A DNA stretch of 36,958 nt, from the NCBI GenBank assembly GCA_039798705.1, contig JBDKFN010000012.1:1-36958 (forward strand). The letters are read 5' to 3'. The translations under genes were made by a program, and so were the position numbers. Each line of letters opens with the position of its first letter. The first letter of the stretch is position 1. This document shows positions 23,832 to 31,791 of the stretch, in pieces. The DNA comes from CAIKLP01 sp039798705 (lineage in GTDB: Bacteria > Bacteroidota > Bacteroidia > Sphingobacteriales > Sphingobacteriaceae). Below the pieces are notes generated by a model. It worked only from the letters and a program-made list of their open reading frames with translations. It had not been told where the DNA came from and ran no database searches.

Positions 23832-25985
23832 ATGTTTTCAAAAATCAAAGCTGACCTCCCAGCAAGCATTGTAGTTTTTCTAGTTGCCCTTCCGCTTTGC
23901 CTAGGTGTTGCGCTCGCAAGTGGCGCGCCAATGTTATCGGGTATTATTGCAGGCGTAATTGGTGGTATTGCAGTTGGATTTATTAGCGAATCCCATACGA
24001 GTGTGAGTGGTCCTGCAGCAGGATTAGCAGCTGTTATATTTACCGCTATAGGAACACTAGGGAGCTTTGACTTGCTGCTAATGTCTGTTGTAATTGCTGG
24101 TGCAATACAACTAGTTGCAGGGCTTTTGAAGTTTGGGTTTATCGCAGATTACATCCCTTCTAATGTTATCAAAGGGCTATTAGCTGCTATTGGTATTATT
24201 TTAATTTTAAAACAAATTCCACATAGTTTTGGCTATGATGCCGATGTAGAAAACGATTTCTCTTTTATTCAAAGAGATGGTGAAAACACATTCTCCGAAC
24301 TTATTCAAATTATTAATCATTTTTCTATTGGAGCAATCATAGTAAGCATACTATCCTTATTTATTTTAATTTTTTGGGATAAAACTCCACTTAAAAAATA
24401 CAACTTTCTGCCTTCGTCATTATTTGTTGTTTTATTTGGAATAATATTGAATGTTATTTTTAAGAATTACTTCAGCAGTATTTATATTGAGCAAACTCAT
24501 TTGGTTAACATACCTCCTATAAGTGGCATTTCAACTATAATTACCAGTCCTAATTTTAGTCAAATTGGAAATCATCAGGTATGGATTGTAGGATTTACAA
24601 TTGCAATTGTTGCTTCTTTGGAAACCTTACTAAATCTCGAAGCAGTAGAAAATATAGATCCTCTTAAAAGAAAAGCATCTCCGAATAAAGAATTAATTGC
24701 TCAAGGATTTGGAAATATATTTTCAGGGTTAATCGGAGGCATTCCAATTACATCAGTAATTGTAAGGAGTTCAGTCAATATCAATGCTGGCGCTGCAACT
24801 AAACTGTCTGCAATTTTGCACGGCATTTTCTTGCTTGTCAGTGTCTTATTTATTGGCCCATATTTAAACTTGATTCCGATTGCATCATTAGCTTCTATCC
24901 TATTGGTTACAGGTTACAAACTCACAAAAGTTTCCATCTTCAAAGAGATGTACAAAAAAGGGCTTAACCAATTTGTTCCTTTTATATGTACAATTTTAGC
25001 TATTATTTTTACAGACTTACTGATTGGCATTTTAATTGGCCTTGCTGTTAGTATTTTCTATCTAATGAAAAGTAATTTTAAAAATCCATTTAAATTAGAA
25101 AAAGACACACTAACAATTGGAGAAACAATCAGAATTGAATTGCCAAATCAAGTGTCCTTTTTAAATAAAGCATCAATTAAAGATACACTATGGTCTATCC
25201 CAGAAGGCTCTAAAGTGATCATAGATGCCAATTACAGCGACTATATTGATAACGATGTATTGGAAATTATTGAGGACTTTAAAAGCACGGTGTCTGTAGA
25301 GAAATCTATCAAATTAAATATAGTTGGATTGAAGCCTGTATATAAATTAGAAGACCATATTCAGTTTGTAAATGTATTAGACAAAGAAAGCCAAGAGCGA
25401 TTAAAACCTGAGGAAATATTAAACTTGCTAAAATTAGGGAATGAAAGGTTCTTAAAAGGTAAGTGGTCTGAAAAATACCTTAAGCACCAAGTTAATGCAA
25501 CTTCATTAGGGCAAAATCCTATGGCAACAATTGTAAGTTGCATCGATTCAAGAACTAGCCCTGATCTAATTTTTGATGTAAGCATTGGTGATGTGGTATC
25601 CATTAGAATAGCTGGCAACATTATCAATGAAGACATATTAGGCAGTATAGAGTTAGCTTGCAAAGATTTAGGCACTAAATTAGTAGTCGTACTTGGCCAT
25701 ACAAATTGTGGCGCAATTTCAAAAGCAATTCAAGGAGGCTCGACTGGACACATTAGAAATATCACAGATAAAATTGAAAAGTCCATTCAGAATTGTGGAT
25801 GTGAACGTTCGCTTATCAACGAAACGCCTAATGCAATTGACAAACTCATACAACTCAATGTAGACAACTCAATATCAGAAATAATTTCACAGAGCGAATA
25901 TTTGAAAAAGAAATCTGAGACTGGCGTTATTAAAATTGTTGCTGCAACATACGACACACAAACAGGTGGTGTAACTTTTCACTAA
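23832..25985 (+). CDS. SulP anion transporter fused to beta-carbonic anhydrase
   Basis: A 717-residue bifunctional membrane protein. Residues 1 to about 415 form the SulP transport domain, beginning DLPASIVVFLVALPLCLGVALASGAP; the SGPAAG motif is near 57. A STAS-like domain follows (about 425-510), then a beta-carbonic anhydrase domain (about 525-717). The carbonic anhydrase zinc site is complete: C570 and D572 in SCIDSR, H623 and C626 in GHTNCG, with R574 as the Asp partner. The fusion suggests uptake of bicarbonate coupled to CO2/HCO3- interconversion on the cytoplasmic side, which would feed carboxylases. The transported ion is inferred. Its stop overlaps that of the convergent DUF2231 gene. 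Confidence 0.93.
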   Translation: MFSKIKADLPASIVVFLVALPLCLGVALASGAPMLSGIIAGVIGGIAVGFISESHTSVSGPAAGLAAVIFTAIGTLGSFDLLLMSVVIAGAIQLVAGLLKFGFIADYIPSNVIKGLLAAIGIILILKQIPHSFGYDADVENDFSFIQRDGENTFSELIQIINHFSIGAIIVSILSLFILIFWDKTPLKKYNFLPSSLFVVLFGIILNVIFKNYFSSIYIEQTHLVNIPPISGISTIITSPNFSQIGNHQVWIVGFTIAIVASLETLLNLEAVENIDPLKRKASPNKELIAQGFGNIFSGLIGGIPITSVIVRSSVNINAGAATKLSAILHGIFLLVSVLFIGPYLNLIPIASLASILLVTGYKLTKVSIFKEMYKKGLNQFVPFICTILAIIFTDLLIGILIGLAVSIFYLMKSNFKNPFKLEKDTLTIGETIRIELPNQVSFLNKASIKDTLWSIPEGSKVIIDANYSDYIDNDVLEIIEDFKSTVSVEKSIKLNIVGLKPVYKLEDHIQFVNVLDKESQERLKPEEILNLLKLGNERFLKGKWSEKYLKHQVNATSLGQNPMATIVSCIDSRTSPDLIFDVSIGDVVSIRIAGNIINEDILGSIELACKDLGTKLVVVLGHTNCGAISKAIQGGSTGHIRNITDKIEKSIQNCGCERSLINETPNAIDKLIQLNVDNSISEIISQSEYLKKKSETGVIKIVAATYDTQTGGVTFH

Positions 25986-26476
25986 TCGTCGTCGCCTTCA
26001 TTAGAAGGCTGTTCGTTAGTGTTTTGCAATGTGCTTGCATCAGCTATTTCTGTATGTCTAATTTTGCCACCTAAATTACCAGTGTAGGCAATAGAAATCA
26101 TGCTTATTAAAGCTATTATTAAAATCAAGTTGTGAATAAATTTAAACTTGATCCATTGGTAGGATATTTGAAAGATTCCAGCAATAGCTGTTAATCCCAA
26201 TGCAATCATAGCGATGAGGCTGAACATTGCAGCATCTTCGTGTGTCTCTATTGCGCTTTCTAAAACACCAGGGAGCTTTTCTACAACTTCTTCTGCGCCT
26301 TCGCCAGTGGCATAAGCTATTGCAGCTCCAATTGCACATAATATAAAAACAAGGTATGCAGCAATTTTTACATTGTTATCTTTTTTAATTGCCGCAAATA
26401 ATAAAATTAAAAAACCAATCAAAGAACCAATAATTGGCAAATGTGTTACGAGAAGATGAATGTGGGCTGTGTTCAT
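25982..26476 (-). CDS. DUF2231-like four-helix membrane protein
   Basis: A 164-residue inner-membrane protein with four hydrophobic segments (about 9-28, 36-54, 81-103, 113-133) and an acidic C-terminal tail. The start HIHLLVTHLPIIGSLIGF matches the DUF2231 pattern of a His followed by a hydrophobic LP motif. H4, H6 and H12 near the membrane edge could bind haem or metal, but this is a guess. Function is unknown. Upstream lies an operator identical in type to those of ccoS/globin and ccoI, so expression is probably linked to low oxygen or NO. The last four bases overlap the convergent SulP-carbonic anhydrase gene. Confidence 0.75.
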   Translation of the reverse strand: MNTAHIHLLVTHLPIIGSLIGFLILLFAAIKKDNNVKIAAYLVFILCAIGAAIAYATGEGAEEVVEKLPGVLESAIETHEDAAMFSLIAMIALGLTAIAGIFQISYQWIKFKFIHNLILIIALISMISIAYTGNLGGKIRHTEIADASTLQNTNEQPSNEGDDD

Positions 26477-26502
26477 TTTTATGTTTTTTTAGTTTAATTA
26501 AG

Positions 26503-26547
26503 TAAATGTATTTTTATTTACGCCATTAACATATGACAAAAGTCATA
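26503..26547 (-). promoter_or_regulatory. FNR-type operator and -7 element of the DUF2231 gene
   Basis: TATGA-CAAAAG-TCATA (26532-26547) is a perfect 5-6-5 inverted repeat, extended to TATGAC/GTCATA. The minus-strand TACATTTA (26510-26503) is one base from TAnnTTTG. The centre-to-box distance is 29.5 bases, the same as at ccoI. Confidence 0.65.
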
Positions 26548-26550
26548 AAC

Positions 26551-26577
26551 AAAAAAACCTGAAATTAAAATTTCAGG
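26551..26577 (-). terminator. Intrinsic terminator of the sucA-sucB operon
   Basis: Perfect eight-base stem CCTGAAAT (26558-26565) with ATTTCAGG (26570-26577), loop TAAA. On the minus strand it is followed by seven Ts. It is 22 bases past the sucB stop. Confidence 0.88.
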
Positions 26578-26599
26578 CTTTCCTATATATTAAACGAGA

Positions 26600-27814
26600 T
26601 TAAACTCCTAACAACATGCGTTGTGGATCTTCTAATAACTGTTTTACTCTTACTAAAAATCCGACAGACTCGCGACCATCAATTATTCTATGGTCGTATG
26701 ATAATGCTACATACATCATTGGTCTAATGACTACTTGACCATTAATAGCTACAGGCCTTTCCACAATATTATGCATTCCTAAAATTGCAGATTGTGGTGC
26801 ATTGATAATTGGAGTAGACATCATTGAACCAAATACACCACCGTTGGTAATGGTAAAGGTTCCTCCTGTCATTTCTTCTAAAGTTAATTTATTTTCTCTT
26901 GCTTTAGTTGCTAATTCAACAACTGCTTTTTCTATTCCTGCAAGAGATAATGACTCTGCATTTTTAATAATTGGCACAACCAAACCTTTAGGCGCGGAAA
27001 CTGCAATTGAAATATCTGCGTATTGGTGAAATATAATTTCATCGCCATTTATTTGCGCATTGACAGCTGGGAACTCCTGTAGGGCTTCACATACAGCCTT
27101 CGTGAAAAATGACATGAATCCTAAACCAACGCCATGTTTCTCTTTAAACTTATCTTTATATTTTGCACGAATATCCATGATTGGCTGCATGTCCACTTCA
27201 TTAAATGTAGTCAACATTGCAGTTTCATTTTTAACCGCTACCAATCTTTTTGCAACAGTCTTTCTCAATGAAGACATTTTTTCAGCGCGCTTTACTCTTC
27301 CCCCTGCAGTATTAGCTATTGATGATTCCGCTGTAGGTTTTGACGAAGAAACATTTGCTGCTTGCGCATCTTCTTTTGTAATTCTTCCGTCTTTTCCTGA
27401 ACCTTTAACCGCCTGCGCTTCCAAGCCTTTTTCAGCTAAAATTTTAGCTGCTGCTGGCGATGGATGTCCTGTTGCATAGTTTTCATTTGATGCCGCTGCT
27501 TTTACTACTGGTGTTTCTTTAGCAGGTGCAGATTCAGCTTTAGCAGGTGCTGGCGCTGCTGCTGCAGCTGGTGCTTTAGCACTATCATCTATTGCGCAAA
27601 CAACAGATCCAATTGCGATGGTATCCCCTTCAGACGCTTTAGTAATAAGCACCCCAGCTTTTTCAGCTGTCAATTCAAATGTTGCTTTATCTGATTCTAA
27701 CTCTGCAATAATTTCATCCATCTGCACATAATCTCCATTGTTTTTAATCCATTTTGAGAGCGTTACTTCTGTAATTGATTCACCTACTGCAGGTATTTTC
27801 ATTTCTATACTCAT
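26600..27814 (-). CDS. sucB: 2-oxoglutarate dehydrogenase E2 (dihydrolipoyl succinyltransferase)
   Basis: Core E2 enzyme of the TCA-cycle 2-oxoglutarate dehydrogenase complex; transfers succinyl groups to CoA. The 404 residues contain a lipoyl domain with the lipoylated K43 in ESDKATFEL and an Ala/Pro-rich linker (80-105). A peripheral subunit-binding domain follows (about 115-150, GHPSPAAAKILAEKGL ... GRITKEDA). The acyltransferase domain has catalytic H375 and D379 in DHRIIDGR. It begins eight bases after sucA and shares its transcript, which ends at the terminator at 26551-26577. The E3 component is probably the lpd product encoded at 5039-6436. Confidence 0.96.
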   Translation of the reverse strand: MSIEMKIPAVGESITEVTLSKWIKNNGDYVQMDEIIAELESDKATFELTAEKAGVLITKASEGDTIAIGSVVCAIDDSAKAPAAAAAPAPAKAESAPAKETPVVKAAASNENYATGHPSPAAAKILAEKGLEAQAVKGSGKDGRITKEDAQAANVSSSKPTAESSIANTAGGRVKRAEKMSSLRKTVAKRLVAVKNETAMLTTFNEVDMQPIMDIRAKYKDKFKEKHGVGLGFMSFFTKAVCEALQEFPAVNAQINGDEIIFHQYADISIAVSAPKGLVVPIIKNAESLSLAGIEKAVVELATKARENKLTLEEMTGGTFTITNGGVFGSMMSTPIINAPQSAILGMHNIVERPVAINGQVVIRPMMYVALSYDHRIIDGRESVGFLVRVKQLLEDPQRMLLGV

Positions 27815-27822
27815 GGCTGAAT

Positions 27823-30813
27823 TTATTTTTTCTTCGTTGATTTTTTAACTGATTTAGGCGCTACTTTTTTGCTTGCTACTTTTTTTGCAGTTGCTTTTTT
27901 AACAACCGGTTTTGAAGTAGCAGCTTTAGCAGACTTTTTAACAACTGCTTTTTTAGCTGGTGATTTTTTTGCCACAGCTTTTTTTATTGGGGCAGTTTTA
28001 ACGGCAGCTTTTTTAGCTGGAACTTTTTTTATTGGAAGTTTTTTTATTGAGGCAGTTTTAGCAACTGACTTTTTAATATCAGCTGTAGCTTGCTCCATTT
28101 CAAATGCAGTATTTACAATATATTCTTGTTGTCTTACGTGTTGCTTATTATAGCCTGTTGCTGTACTACTGCTTTCTTTTCTTGCAATCACTTCAATTGG
28201 ATCCCTACGCATTTGTGAGAGAATATATGGCCAAACACCCATGTTTGTTGGCTCTTCTTGAACCCAAAACATTTCGGTTACATTGCTATATTTTGAAATG
28301 ATATTTTGAATTTGCGCAACAGGGAATGGGAATATTTGTTCCAATCTAATAATAGCCACATCTGTTCTGTTTTCTTTTTGTTGCTTAGCTAGTAAATCGT
28401 AAAATATTTTTCCTGAACAGAATAATAAACGTTTTACATCTTTTGCTTTCACATGAACATCATCAATAACCTCTTGAAATGCTCCTTTTGTAAATTCACT
28501 CAAGCTACTTACACAAGCAGGATTTCTTAACAAACTCTTCGGGCTAAATACCACAAGCGGTTTGCGGAAAGGACGATGCATTTGCCTTCTCAATAAATGA
28601 AAATAATTTGCTGGTGTTGTACAATTAGCTAATTGAATATTATCTCCTGCACATGCTTCTAAAAACCTTTCTATCCTTGCAGATGAATGCTCTGGCCCTT
28701 GACCTTCGTATCCATGTGGCAACAACATTACTAATCCGTTAGACCTTCTCCATTTATATTCTGCACTGGTAATGAATTGATCGACGATGATTTGTGCGCC
28801 ATTGAAGAAATCTCCAAATTGTGCTTCCCATATGGTTAACGTATTTGGTGAAGCCATGGCGTAACCATATTCAAAACCCAATACACCATACTCAGACAAA
28901 TGCGAATTATAAATATCAAAGCCAGCTTGTTTTTTTGAAATTGATTGTAATGGAATTATTTCCTCTTCTGAATCTTCAATTTTTACAACAGCATGACGGT
29001 GAGAAAAAGTACCACGTTCTACATCTTGACCACTCAAACGCACTGGAAATCCTTCTTCCATCAAAGTTCCATATGCCATTAGCTCTCCCATTGCCCAATC
29101 AAATACTTTTGTCTCTTTACTCATCTTTTTGCGATCAGCAAAGAGCCTTTGAATTTTTGCAATGAACTTTTTATCGGCAGGTAATGAAGTGATTTTATCG
29201 GCAATATTTAAAAATAATTTTTCTTCAACTTTGGTATTCCACTTAGTTGTAAAATCTTTAGGAGTTGAAAATCTAAAATCTTTCCAAGCACCTTGAAACA
29301 AAGGCTCTACAGCTGTATTTTCTTCTTGCTTAGCTTCGTTTAATCTTTCTTGCAAGTGATTCCTAAACTGGGCGTCTATCGCTTTTGCTTCTTGCTCGTT
29401 AATTGATCCATCTTGAATTAATTTCTGAACATAAATTTCTCTTGGGTTCGGATGGCTTTCAATAGTTTTATAAAGCAAAGGCTGTGTAAACCTTGGCTCA
29501 TCAGATTCGTTGTGACCATATCGACGGTAGCACAATATATCTATGAAAACATCGGTAGCATATTTTTGACGGTATTCTAATGCATATTGAATTGCTAAAA
29601 CAAGTGCTTCTGCATCATCTCCATTTACGTGGAATACAGGAGATAATGTTGTCTTAGCAACATCTGTACAATAAGTACTTGATCTTGCATCTTTATAATT
29701 TGTTGTAAAACCAATTTGATTATTGATGACTAAATGTATGGTGCCACCTGTACGGTAGCCATCTAATTTAGACATTTGTAATACTTCATAAATAATTCCT
29801 TGGCCTGCAATTGATGCATCACCATGAATTAATATTGGTGCAATTTTAGATAAATCGTTATTGTATTTTTTATCAATTTTTGCTCTCACCATTCCTTCTA
29901 CTACAGGATTCACTGCCTCTAAGTGCGAAGGGTTTGGCGATAGGCTTAAATGTACTTTTTTCCCACGCTCTGTTTTAATATCAGTTGAATAACCTAAATG
30001 ATATTTTACGTCGCCGCCAAATGGATCATTCGGATTAAACTTACCTTCAAACTCTTTAAAAATTTCTTTGTATGTTTTGTTCATGATATTAGCTAACACA
30101 TTGAGTCTTCCCCTGTGTGCCATACCAATCACAAATTCTTCTAAGCCTAATTCTGCACCATTTTCAATAATCGCATCTAGCGCAGGAATAAGTGTTTCTG
30201 CACCTTCTAACGAAAATCTTTTTTGTCCTAAAAATTTAGTGCCCAAAAAGTTTTCAAAAATTACCGCTTGATTTAGCTTTTCTAAAATTCTTTTTTTAGC
30301 GCCCAATGTATAAGAAGGCTGATTGCGACTTTTTTCAAAACGCTCAATAAACCATTTTAATCTTTCTGGATGACGAATGAACATAAATTCGCAACCAATA
30401 GATTCACAATAGGTAGTATCTAATAACTGAACAATGTCTTTTAATTTTGCAGGGCCAATTCCTACTTCCACACCTGCATTGAAAACAGTTTCTAAATCGG
30501 CATCGGTTAACCCGAACTGTGTTATTTCTTTTCCTGGAAAATATTTTCTTCTCTCGCGGACAGGATTTGTTTTTGTAAATAAATGCCCACGTGTACGATA
30601 ACCGTTTATTAAATTTAAGACTGCAATTTCTTTCAAGAAATGATCTGGTGTTTCAGAAGATACACTTGTAGCATCCGAACTTCTACCTAAATCAAAACCT
30701 TCAAAAAATTTCTGCCAACCAAAGTCGACAGATGCAGGGTCTACCTGATATGACTGGTATAAACTTTCTATGTATTCGGAAGAATTATTGGTAAGGTATG
30801 TTAAATTATCCAT
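27823..30813 (-). CDS. sucA: 2-oxoglutarate dehydrogenase E1 with Lys/Ala-rich C-terminal tail
   Basis: ThDP-dependent decarboxylase of the TCA cycle. About 909 residues form a normal SucA: GMAHRGRLNVL near 228-238, the ThDP/Mg region HGDASIAGQG ... NNQIGFTT near 327-365, and SGQDVERGTFSHRH and AQFGDFFNGAQ in the C-terminal half. The E1 part ends with the usual IVNTAFEM segment. It then continues for 87 residues (910-996) that are almost only Lys, Ala, Val, Ser, Thr and Pro, with about 32 lysines and one acidic residue. Such H1-like tails bind DNA or RNA in other proteins; on SucA it is unusual. The tail stays in frame and the stop is followed after eight bases by sucB. Confidence 0.95.
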   Translation of the reverse strand: MDNLTYLTNNSSEYIESLYQSYQVDPASVDFGWQKFFEGFDLGRSSDATSVSSETPDHFLKEIAVLNLINGYRTRGHLFTKTNPVRERRKYFPGKEITQFGLTDADLETVFNAGVEVGIGPAKLKDIVQLLDTTYCESIGCEFMFIRHPERLKWFIERFEKSRNQPSYTLGAKKRILEKLNQAVIFENFLGTKFLGQKRFSLEGAETLIPALDAIIENGAELGLEEFVIGMAHRGRLNVLANIMNKTYKEIFKEFEGKFNPNDPFGGDVKYHLGYSTDIKTERGKKVHLSLSPNPSHLEAVNPVVEGMVRAKIDKKYNNDLSKIAPILIHGDASIAGQGIIYEVLQMSKLDGYRTGGTIHLVINNQIGFTTNYKDARSSTYCTDVAKTTLSPVFHVNGDDAEALVLAIQYALEYRQKYATDVFIDILCYRRYGHNESDEPRFTQPLLYKTIESHPNPREIYVQKLIQDGSINEQEAKAIDAQFRNHLQERLNEAKQEENTAVEPLFQGAWKDFRFSTPKDFTTKWNTKVEEKLFLNIADKITSLPADKKFIAKIQRLFADRKKMSKETKVFDWAMGELMAYGTLMEEGFPVRLSGQDVERGTFSHRHAVVKIEDSEEEIIPLQSISKKQAGFDIYNSHLSEYGVLGFEYGYAMASPNTLTIWEAQFGDFFNGAQIIVDQFITSAEYKWRRSNGLVMLLPHGYEGQGPEHSSARIERFLEACAGDNIQLANCTTPANYFHLLRRQMHRPFRKPLVVFSPKSLLRNPACVSSLSEFTKGAFQEVIDDVHVKAKDVKRLLFCSGKIFYDLLAKQQKENRTDVAIIRLEQIFPFPVAQIQNIISKYSNVTEMFWVQEEPTNMGVWPYILSQMRRDPIEVIARKESSSTATGYNKQHVRQQEYIVNTAFEMEQATADIKKSVAKTASIKKLPIKKVPAKKAAVKTAPIKKAVAKKSPAKKAVVKKSAKAATSKPVVKKATAKKVASKKVAPKSVKKSTKKK
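27826..28086 (-). other. Histone H1-like repeat tail encoded by sucA
   Basis: Encodes residues 910-996 of SucA as degenerate units of the form (A/V)KK(A/S/V/T)xx. The DNA is correspondingly repetitive, with many lysine AAA runs (seen as T-runs on the plus strand) and Ala codons. Repetition of this kind is prone to length change. Confidence 0.85.
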
Positions 30814-30835
30814 TGCTATTATTCAAACTGAGGGG

Positions 30836-30851
30836 CAAAATTACAAATTTA
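30836..30851 (-). promoter_or_regulatory. Putative -7 elements of sucA
   Basis: Two adjacent minus-strand matches to TAnnTTTG: TAAATTTG (30851-30844) and TAATTTTG (30843-30836), 23-38 bases before the sucA start. No good -33 TTG is seen for either. Confidence 0.45.
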
Positions 30852-30860
30852 TAAGGTTTT

Positions 30861-30890
30861 AAAGGTTTTTTTTGACATTTAAAAACCTTT
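30861..30890 (-). terminator. Hairpin after the MerR gene, possible terminator
   Basis: Perfect ten-base inverted repeat AAAGGTTTTT (30861-30870) and AAAAACCTTT (30881-30890) with a ten-base loop, starting at the last base of the MerR stop codon. There is no T-run after it on the minus strand beyond the stem itself. Confidence 0.5.
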
Positions 30891-31789
30891 TATTTTGAAA
30901 GATTTTTAGCCAAAAAATGATGCAGGTCATTTACTTCATTTAAGGGGATACAACGAGCAAGAGCCTTTGGTTTATGCGCCGAAACAGCTGTTCCCGCTAT
31001 CAAAACAGTAGTATTTGGGAAAGAATCAAGCATTTTATTCATTTTTTCGGTCAATGCTTCAAGTCCAAAATCTGCCGTAAACACTGTTAAAATGTATTTT
31101 GGCTGATAGGACTGGGCAATTTTTTGAACATATGGAATAGGTAAATTTTGACCCAAATATAAAGAAGGGAATCCCTTAGAACGGACTATAAATTGTGAAA
31201 GTAATAGGGCAATTTCATGAAATTCGCCTTCTGGTAAAAACAATAAAAAATTATTTTGTTCGCCATTTTCAGGAATGGGTAATTCGTCAATTGCAACAAT
31301 TAACCTTTGCTTAATTAAACTTGAAGCAAAATGTTCTTGCGCTGGACCAATAAGACCGGTTTGCCAAAGAATTCCTATTCGACTTAAAAACGGATAAATA
31401 AATTGAAGCATTGTTTCTTCTGCGCCAAATTCTTGAATGCAATCTTGAATGATTAACCTAAATTGATGTTCGTTTAAGTTTAACGTGTGAGCAATTAATT
31501 GCTGAACTATTACAGCAGATTGATCTTGTGTAGCTTTTATAGATTGTATTTTTTCTGCCCTTTCAGATTCGGTTAATTCCGCTATTTCTGAAATTTTCAA
31601 ACCGCTTTCAATCAAACAAGCAATATTTAAAAAGACGCGTAAATCGAAATCGTCGTAATACCTAATGTTAGAAGCTGTACGCTTTGCGTGCGTTATGTTA
31701 TATCGCTGTTCCCAAATTCTTAAGGTTGCCGATTTAATGCCAGTAATCGCTGCAATATCTGAAATAGAAAATCGGTTGACTTGTTTCAT
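30890..31789 (-). CDS. CarH/LitR-like MerR regulator with B12-binding domain
   Basis: A 299-residue regulator. A MerR HTH (about 7-72, FSISDIAAITGIKSATLRIWEQRY) is followed by a helical cap and a Rossmann-like B12-binding domain (about 178-295). The cap has W142, nine residues, then E152-H153: exactly the Wx9EH motif of CarH photoreceptors that contacts adenosylcobalamin. The lower-ligand motif is ExH191xxA in place of ExHxxG. So it may sense light through adenosyl-B12 and repress photoprotection genes in the dark. It follows the beta-barrel gene after two bases and is near folE, SDR and flavin reductase genes, with crt genes 28 kb away. A B12-independent version is possible. Confidence 0.88.
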   Translation of the reverse strand: MKQVNRFSISDIAAITGIKSATLRIWEQRYNITHAKRTASNIRYYDDFDLRVFLNIACLIESGLKISEIAELTESERAEKIQSIKATQDQSAVIVQQLIAHTLNLNEHQFRLIIQDCIQEFGAEETMLQFIYPFLSRIGILWQTGLIGPAQEHFASSLIKQRLIVAIDELPIPENGEQNNFLLFLPEGEFHEIALLLSQFIVRSKGFPSLYLGQNLPIPYVQKIAQSYQPKYILTVFTADFGLEALTEKMNKMLDSFPNTTVLIAGTAVSAHKPKALARCIPLNEVNDLHHFLAKNLSK

Positions 31790-31791
31790 TA

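Noticed and set aside
27869..28153. Hydrophobic 94-residue frame on the plus strand, looking like a membrane protein
   Set aside because: It is the complement of the Lys/Ala repeat codons of the SucA tail, which read as Phe/Leu/Ala on the other strand.
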